Translations under genes and position numbers: made by a program
Shown: positions 57,350 through 64,000 of the stretch, in pieces
How the letters are laid out: each line of letters starts with the position of its first letter
Numbering within the stretch: the stretch's first letter is position 1
Assembly: GCA_020002185.1 (NCBI GenBank)
Contig: CM034531.1
Span: 43,470,367-43,534,366 of the forward strand
DNA from: Paraescarpia echinospica
Taxonomy: Eukaryota > Annelida > Polychaeta > Sabellida > Siboglinidae
Length of the DNA stretch: 64,000 nt
Direction of reading: 5' to 3'
Notes under the pieces: generated by a model
Database searches by the model: none
Seen by the model: the letters and a program-made list of their open reading frames with translations, nothing else
What the model was told of the DNA's origin: nothing

Positions 57350-58490
57350 TGTTTTTGCTCATCTCTTAGCCATTGCACACTGATTCGTTTTCTTCCTTAT
57401 TTTAATTGATCTGAATGTTATATTGAGTTATATAATATTAATGCATGTATTGCCACTAGTCATATTACTTATCATTTTACTATTTTATCGTTTGTATGTT
57501 ATATGTGGATTTGCGTGCATTTGATTGCTAAACCTCCAGTAACTGAGATTTATTCAAATAATAATAATAATAAATGCTAAAAACATGTATTCCAATATGG
57601 GAAACAAATGTCGATAATACAAAATGGAGTTTCGAACCCGAGGTAAATAGGCTACTTGTCATAGAAGTATGCACCAGCTCTCGTCCGACAATGTAACGCT
57701 ACGATCCGCCAGTAAGTATGTTTTGTGAACAAAGACCTTTATTGTACACGACCATTCGGAACTCGAACTGACGATGTCGTTTTATTGACATGTCCACACA
57801 TGTCAATACTACTGCTTGAACATAACGATTGACCAATGTTAGATGTCTCCACCGTAGAGCACTGTTTCAATGACATGGTCGCGTGGCTCACATTTTGTTA
57901 TCAAACTGGTTTTTTTAAACGTAAGTGTTCGTTTGTATGTGTCTTGTCATTAATTGTTTGCACCGTTTCCTGCTACTATTCAAACTAAGGTATCACTCTC
58001 CGTGCAGGAGGTTCAAAATGTTCACGTTTAGTAAATGCACAATGTTTATAAAAACCGTGTTATTGTGAAACTGAATTATCGTGAAGAAAATCAAATAACC
58101 AACGTATGATATGCCTTGTTCCTGAGATCACAGTGTGTCGTTTTGGTCGTGTCCGATCATTAAGAATACACGTAGCTAAAGTAAAAGTATCTAGTATGGT
58201 TACCTGTAATTCTAGTCGGTGTACCTACCTCACTGACGAACATTCATTGCAGGCCAAAATGCCTGGTAATCACTGCCGCGGTGAAGACAGTTGGCAGCCG
58301 ACGTAGATTGCTAGTTTGAAGTCACGATGTGTATTGTACAACTTAGCGCGGCGACTCGTTCCATTGAATAGTGTTTCACACGTCAGTAGAACACCTATAC
58401 AGCCTAGCCTAAAAATCTGCGAGCGCCTAAGGCGAAATCTTTTGTATATTGTCACGCGACACTGAGTTAACTAGTATGTTGTATGTTGTC
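57350..58490. other. Non-coding stretch upstream of the kinase gene
   Basis: No TATA/Inr pair or earlier exon could be supported. A short ATA-type repeat lies at about 57558-57575. Confidence 0.4.
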
Positions 58491-58534
58491 TGTCAACGTA
58501 GTTAATGTCCCAGATAACAGGCAGGTAGCCGTGT

Positions 58535-58630
58535 CCGTGCGTGCATGTATGTGTGGTGTGTGTCTGAGCGCGCGCGTTTGTGTGTATGCATGTACACATG
58601 CATGCACGAATGTATGCACGCGTGTATAGG
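58535..58630 (+). repeat. Degenerate GT/GCAT microsatellite
   Basis: GTGTGCGTGC and CATGCATG-type units. Confidence 0.85.
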
Positions 58631-58639
58631 ACTGACATT

Positions 58640-60760
58640 TGTTGGCGTACTCGGGGTAGCACGAGGGGGTTTTATTGATTCTCATGTTTGGAATTTTGCC
58701 AGGGGCTTGGGGTCTTGTATTTTGTCTGTGTAATCGCAAATTGTGTAAACAAAATAATGACGTCTACACATTTGTCGCTGCATGTTTGCAACAATATTGG
58801 ATATTATTATTATAGTTAATAGACAGCACTTGCGTTCGCCTTCGTCGAACTAACTGTGTGAATGATTACGTGGTTGGTATAATGTATCAGAACATTAATT
58901 ATACAAAGAGTTGCAATTAAGATTGATTGTACACAAGTTAGCATTGAACCGGTATTTATAATTTGTATAAGATGTCGCTATGGAAATCGCTATCATTCAT
59001 ATCACACATTAAACACATCAATCATACGATATATTTCGCATGCCTTCGTCTTGTGTCATTGATAATAATATCCCTACTAAATCTGAGTACCTGTTTTAAT
59101 GGGAATAAAAAATCTATTGCTTAAATTCATATTATTATATTACATCTTCCTGATTATTTCCTTTTGCATCAGGACAATAATTTTACCAGAATAACAAAAT
59201 TTTTTAAAATTTCACAATCTACGCTGATCAACTGGTTGTCTCCGAATATGCATATTTTGGCGCGCTTTTCGGTATGCCTAGGTTTGACATCAGAGACGCG
59301 AATGTTGCGCAAGATGCCAACACTTTCAATACATTCACAGCATGTTTACAAGATAGATGTTGGGTCGAAGCAAGCGTTCGAATTAGTTATTGTGTTATAT
59401 TCCGCTGTAATGTAAACACTAGTCATTATAGAAGAACAAGCATTTATTTTACGATTCCACACGAATATTAACTTGTTTCAACAAAATGAAGCGATAGAAC
59501 CTCAGCACAAGACAACCTGACAACGTCAACAAGACAAGCCGACCGCAAAAACCTTCGCCGCTTCACATTATTTTGAGAAAAATGGTTTCGATTGCGACCC
59601 ATGAAAACTATTCTACATCAGTAAACATACATACACGAAAATATTGTATCCACCTGCAGCAGTAATGTTATATGATATCATAACATAAAGTGAAGTAGTC
59701 CATGAGCCAGACAAGTTTTAATTCTCAAATTGAGGGCCTAATTTCCACTATGATTTTCAGTTACACTAATATCTGATGTGTCCGAAAATAGGTTATAGAC
59801 ATTTCAGAAGCGTAGCTTATTACCTTTTTGGACGCCATCTTTAAACATGGCTTCCATTTTCAAGCAGAAGTCAGGCTATTCAAAAGTGATGTCACACAGC
59901 CAAATACAGTGATTGAATCTTAATGTTGTATTAACAAGCGTTGTTCATAATAAAATTCAGAATACAGCAATACTAATATAATCATTCTATTATCATTATT
60001 GGCAAAAACACAGGGGGAAATGTCAAGGAAAACGCAAAAAGTGCATTTTTTTCCGACAATATTTTAAGTTTTTGTAATGACTTATAAACATAAATTATAT
60101 ATTTTTACTTTCTTATGAAACGTTAGTGAGTTGGCTATATTTCCGTAAAAAATTGTTTCTTCTGTACTGCGTCTATGTGTTGTTGGCACATCAACATATA
60201 AACGTACCCCCATCCCGTGTCTGTAAACGTGAACACTACCATACATAATTCATTTACCTCTTACAGCAAAACAATTTGGCAGATTTGCATGAAAGTTTGT
60301 TACAATACGTATACCTATATGTATTACGCATCTATGATGTCAGAAACAGAACACAGATAAATCATGCATACGATTTATTAACCTAATCATTAGCCTATAA
60401 CTGCTACGCTTAAACTTCTGCCTTCGAATATATACAGTCAATAAAATACTTAAATCAAGTTATATGATCGGCATTTACGTATTGCCATGCATATAATATA
60501 TTTCCAAACGTGTGGCTCTAAACCACAGTCCAACAATACCTTTAAACGTGAAGCCGCAGTAATCAATTTTAACCTTTGCATGTGAATTATACTAGGTAAA
60601 TAAGCGAAACTTCAAGTTAACTAAACTATTTTAGAATAAATATTGTATGGAAAACACATAGAAAATGTCTCGAATTAACTTGAGGCTGAAGTAATAATTG
60701 TATTTCGAACTGACAAACTAATGATGTTACTGTTCCGCCATCTCTAGATACATTTCTTCG
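58640..60760. other. Non-coding stretch, nothing recognised
   Basis: About 2 kb of AT-rich sequence without motif-bearing frames, RNA genes or clear repeats. Confidence 0.45.
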
Positions 60761-60809
60761 GATCTTACGCGGTGACGGCGGTTCTACTCACGTTAACAAT
60801 TTGACATGG

Positions 60810-61702
60810 TCAATAACCCAGGGTGTTATCACTCTTGTGGGTGTTGGTGCTGTGATGACATCTAGGAACGTCCTACTTTGTGAATTATCAAAACTTTCAC
60901 AGGTAAGATTGAGGTAATCAAAATCCTGAAGCATCTCGGACACGGGTACTCTCATTTGGCTCTGACAGCAATTAACACAACGCTGTGCACTAATAAACTA
61001 TCAAGTGTTGATAATGATTATGTTCTACTTCCATCCAATGTACTTCATTCCGTCCCAACATTGTTGGCGTTCGACAACATCACTAGGCAAGACGAATCGC
61101 TGACTGGGGGAAGGAATATCACATCATAGCAATGGCATCATTCTCCAACCAATGGTGTTGAATTTGCAAGGCGCATCAGACAACTTTTATTGTTGCTAAA
61201 ACAAACAAGAAGCAATCAATCACTCCAGCTATCAGAGAAACTGCTTTCAGTGTACAGCGTTGGGAAAGCAGAAGGCCAACCTACAGTCAAATCAGCTGAT
61301 TTATATGGATCTATTGCAGAAACCGCATGCACAGCATAGAGGAGTAACCGTGTGTGGGTGTTGACTCGTTTGCTGGAACGTTACAAAAAGGACACTGTAT
61401 TTTCCCATCATCTTGGGTCGCAGCTATGGTCAGTTAGAAACATTGACAGGAGCACGAAGAAAACTAGCGAAGCTGCTCTTGCACTGCACCTGGGAAGTAT
61501 GGTAGACCCAACATATGATGGTCCCGATCCACGTGCTACATTGATTGATGCAACGGCTCTCATACAGACGCTAAACGGAGAAAATTTCCCTTTTGAAGAT
61601 TTGTCTAACCAAATCTTTGAATCATTGTTGCACGCTGGTCAGGGACGCAATCTCAATAGTGTCACATTTGAGACGACTCGATCAAGGCCGCTGAGCCTGT
61701 GA
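60810..61702 (+). pseudogene. Relic of a multicopy invertebrate ORF family (segment 1)
   Basis: Across frames the order is VITLVGVGAVMTSRNVLLCE, then HSVPTLLAFDNITRQDESLTGG, then a 116-codon open part (61352-61702) with DGPDPRATLIDATALIQTLNGENFPFEDLSN and HAGQGRNLNSVTFETTRSR. The AFDNIxRxDExLTG and xxIDxxAxxQxL...FxDLxxxIxxxxLxAGxGxxxxxVxFExxR patterns are, from memory, those of long uncharacterised proteins present in many copies in cnidarian and mollusc genomes, likely of transposon origin. Stops and frame changes before 61352 mark it as a pseudogene. Family function unknown. Confidence 0.45.
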
Positions 61703-61899
61703 ACAACGTATCATAGGAGGTTGTTGCAATCAAGGAAATAAGACCATGCCACAAAAAAACATGAGAGGTGTGTTAGCGTGCAGTGAAAAAAATAGCTCAC
61801 CAAACTTTTAGTGAAACCATGGAAAGAGGAATAAAAAAAGGAGAAGCTGGGTAGTCGAAAAATGTTCGTCACCTGTGAATAAGAATGTTTCAACCTTCC

Positions 61900-62195
61900 G
61901 AGAGAACTATGTAGAAGTCCAGTCCGTCAGATGCAGCCACGTCAGATACAGCTTCAGACGCCGATGTTTTTTTGCTTCTACATGCACTATACTACTGCAG
62001 TGAATTATCAGCCTTTGTCCCTCTTGCAATTATATATCCTTGTTGACCATTTCTTCTGTCATTTTCTTCCAATGCGATTTGGCGTATTGGGTTGCTTCGT
62101 CTGGATTATATGGAAAAGTAACCTAGGAAACGTTAGTACATTATTGTACACTCTTTTCAAGCTGTGTTATCAGCGCTTAATACGTATGTAAGTTT
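61900..62195. other. Non-coding stretch, nothing recognised
   Basis: Short frames only. Confidence 0.35.
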
Positions 62196-62204
62196 CTTGC
62201 GTAG

Positions 62205-62290
62205 TTAATAATAATAATAACAATTATACCTTTTATAAAGCGCCGTGACTCCAGGTTACCCCGATCGAAGGCGCTGAGACAAAAAGAGTA
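62205..62290 (-). mobile_element. LINE/SINE 3' tail
   Basis: The reverse complement reads CTCAGCGCCTTCGATCGGGG, then CACGGCGCTTTATAAAAGG, then a (TTA)n end. This is the L2-type 3' terminus, with nothing recognisable of the body. Confidence 0.6.
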
Positions 62291-62370
62291 AAAAAGTCAA
62301 GATTTTATAAACGGAAACAAATATCCCTGAAAATCCAAGATCATACACCACATGTCCAATCAAATTATCA

Positions 62371-62700
62371 TTAGTTCACCTTGCCCAAAGCGAGGCACCA
62401 GAGAGTCACTTTTTGGATGCATGCCAAGTAAAAATTCAGGTTGCCCTCCCTGTCATCTCGCAAAAAAACAAGCAGGATGCTCATCATGTAGATGAACGTC
62501 ATCCAGAAACGTGCCAGATGGCCACGTTGTTGACGCAGTACATCCAGACAGGCCACAAACAAGCCCAGTATATCTGTATACGAAACACGAATCATGGCAG
62601 CATCAACAATGTTGTGATAGGTGTTCGTATGAATACTCTGCAGTATATGAAAAGTATCGCTAAACTTGGTACAATCGTCAGGATGAGCCAACCCCACCCA
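62371..62700 (-). pseudogene. Relic of the same ORF family (segment 2, copy 1)
   Basis: On the minus strand the frame reads GLAHPDDCTKFSDTFHILQS, then IHTNTYHNIVDAAMIRVSYT, then DILGLFVACLDV. The spacing resembles the ELxSxxEEADTRxLLHAxHA...IVVxxxDTDVLVLCLA block that follows segment 1 in the presumed parent family, but most acidic residues are lost. Orientation is opposite to segment 1, so the locus is rearranged. Assignment is tentative. Confidence 0.35.
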
Positions 62701-63234
62701 TTCCTCGACTCCTTTCCACGAGAGTCACATCAAAGCTCATCATGAGAACAATTATCCGTTAATGGTTGGGATGCTTCAACGCTACTGTAGTGGCCTTTGC
62801 GAACAGAGCACAACTGCGCAACGTTTTCAAGCTGAAGGATGACATTATGTTCTTGGACAGTGGACAGTGTTGCCTTTTGATTAATATTGGGCAAGTAGCC
62901 CACAACATTTTCCAACTCAACTTGTTCTCTTGCGATTGTATTGAATACCGATAGGCCACGAACAAGTCCAGTATCTTTATACACGAAACACGAATCATGA
63001 CAGCAACAACAATTGTATGACAGGTGTTCGCATGAATACTCTGCAGTATATGAAAACTATTGTTAAACTTGGGACAATCGTCAGGATGATCCAACTCCAC
63101 CCATTCCTCGACTCCTTTCCACGAGATACACATCAAAGCTTCATATGGAAATTGCCCATCATGAGAACAATTCTCCGTTACTGGTTGGGATGCTTCAACG
63201 CTACTGTATTGGCCTTTGAAAACAGAGCACAACT
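62550..63234 (+). repeat. Direct duplication, about 270-285 bp units 400 bp apart
   Basis: 62550-62818 and 62950-63234 share GACAGGCCACAAACAAG/GATAGGCCACGAACAAG, GAATACTCTGCAGTATATGA, CCCATTCCTCGACTCCTTTC and GGTTGGGATGCTTCAACGCT. The second copy has about 17 extra bp near 63146-63162. Confidence 0.85.
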
Positions 63235-63289
63235 GATAATTTGGTAATATAATCAGGAATAGAACCATTGAAATTATAAATGAATACAC
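62759..63289 (-). pseudogene. Relic of the same ORF family (segment 2, copy 2)
   Basis: An open frame contains ALMCISWKGVEEWVELDHPD, then DCPKFNNSFHILQSIHANTC, then HTIVVAVMIRVSCIKILDLF. It is the direct duplicate of copy 1 (about 400 bp apart) and preserves the upstream CxxxWKGVEEWVEL part that copy 1 keeps only at the DNA level. Non-functional as judged by the lost acidic motif. Confidence 0.35.
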
Positions 63290-63371
63290 TGTGTAAAAAG
63301 GGATTTCAGATGCATAGAAATATATTAAAAGTATTAACGCTTAACTGTATCATGTCAGATAAGTAAATTGG

Positions 63372-63677
63372 TTGAACGGAACACAACTCGCATACACCTA
63401 CACACTACTGCATAATACCAATAGATATTCAGAAATGAAGGACCAAACTGCACTACAACACTACTTTCCTAGATTTGGGCACATAACAAAGGCCAATTAC
63501 AAAAAGGGGCTTCGACGTAATTATTATGAAATTCTACTGAATATAACATGCTCAAACTATGATACAAATATGCTAAAGTACATCAAATTTGCAACTACGT
63601 TCGTTCCAGGGTTGGCATCTACTGATGTTCTTCTTAAATTTGTAGAATGTGCGCTGCTCACAGACAAAGGGCACTAA
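63372..63677 (+). CDS. Hypothetical open frame, unassigned
   Basis: 101 codons without stops (TNRYSEMKDQTALQHYFPRF, GHITKANYKKGLRRNYYEIL). No motif recognised, no clear promoter or splice context. It may be a chance frame or a relic associated with the neighbouring duplicated block. Confidence 0.2.
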   Translation: MNGTQLAYTYTLLHNTNRYSEMKDQTALQHYFPRFGHITKANYKKGLRRNYYEILLNITCSNYDTNMLKYIKFATTFVPGLASTDVLLKFVECALLTDKGH

Positions 63678-63679
63678 TC

Positions 63680-64000
63680 TATGCAGCCATGACATCACCA
63701 CCAAAGGGTATATATCATATGTCATCTTTCCTAATGGGGATGTAGTATAAATGAATCTGATAGGTGGCGCTACTAACAGTGCGACTTCATGCAATAAAAC
63801 ACAGCTAATTAGAATACATGCATCTAGTACAGGCAGTGTGCCAAATTTCTTTACATGGCTCCTCTAAATTATGTCAATAAATCATTGGATAATTTACCCA
63901 CTCAAATAAAAACCTTTCGAACAGAATCAAATTGTAAATAATCTACTATATACATGTCAGAACTGCATGTGCTAAATGTCAACGTTAAAATAACCAAATT
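63680..64000. other. Non-coding right edge, nothing recognised
   Basis: AT-rich sequence to the window end. Confidence 0.4.

Overview
The window looks like animal nuclear DNA: AT-rich, intron-containing, full of microsatellites and decayed transposons, with no bacterial-style operons. The 5S rRNA-like sequence at 19.1 kb resembles 5S genes of molluscs and other lophotrochozoans as I remember them. Together with a CsRn1-type Ty3/gypsy element, L2/CR1 and RTE LINEs, piggyBac, and a kinase carrying a Mind-bomb-type SH3-like domain, this suggests a marine invertebrate, possibly a lophotrochozoan. That placement is an inference.

Layout. 0-8 kb: the 3' end of an L2/CR1-like LINE running off the left edge, tetranucleotide repeats, an RTE-type endonuclease fragment with its 5' leader (3.6-4.7 kb), CA/TA repeats, a tRNA-derived SINE (6.2 kb) and a LINE scrap (7.5 kb). 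8-17 kb: mostly anonymous AT-rich DNA with a repeat family beginning near CAGGGGCGGAT, a short DNA-transposon-like MITE (9.8 kb), a duplicated block (10.3 kb) and a LINE RT scrap (13.0 kb). 17-27 kb: a 45/46-bp minisatellite, a large imperfect inverted repeat (17.9-20.4 kb) enclosing a 45-bp repeat and a 5S rRNA-like gene, then two copies of an element whose centre is a 12-bp satellite (20.4 and 26.3 kb, opposite orientations), one fused to a broken 5S gene.

27.2-34.9 kb (minus strand) is a nested retrotransposon complex. An L2/CR1-like LINE with a 2A-like motif near its N terminus is interrupted by a second, 5'-truncated L2-like copy and by a CsRn1-family Ty3/gypsy element with both LTRs, primer-binding site, Gag CHCC motif and pol. 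35.6-36.7 kb holds a LINE RT relic and a Tc1/mariner-type DNA-binding domain. 36.9-38.3 kb is a tandem array rich in cAMP-response-element, nuclear-receptor and CTCF-like motifs. 38.97-41.1 kb is a compact, partly GC-rich module with a TATA/Inr promoter, a short RPA-like zinc-ribbon ORF and several families of short tandem repeats.

41.5-42.1 kb is another LINE RT relic. From 44.8 to 57.2 kb the minus strand holds the only convincing host genes. One is a six-exon model (57207 down to 52766) whose phases close exactly and encode about 427 aa: a protein kinase domain followed by a Mind-bomb-type SH3-like domain. To its left, two further exons (45.5-44.8 kb) encode another copy of that domain, split by an intron at the same position. 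A dead piggyBac copy (49.04-51.40 kb) sits between them. The right end (60.8-63.7 kb) contains rearranged pieces of what looks like a multicopy invertebrate ORF family, plus a LINE/SINE tail.
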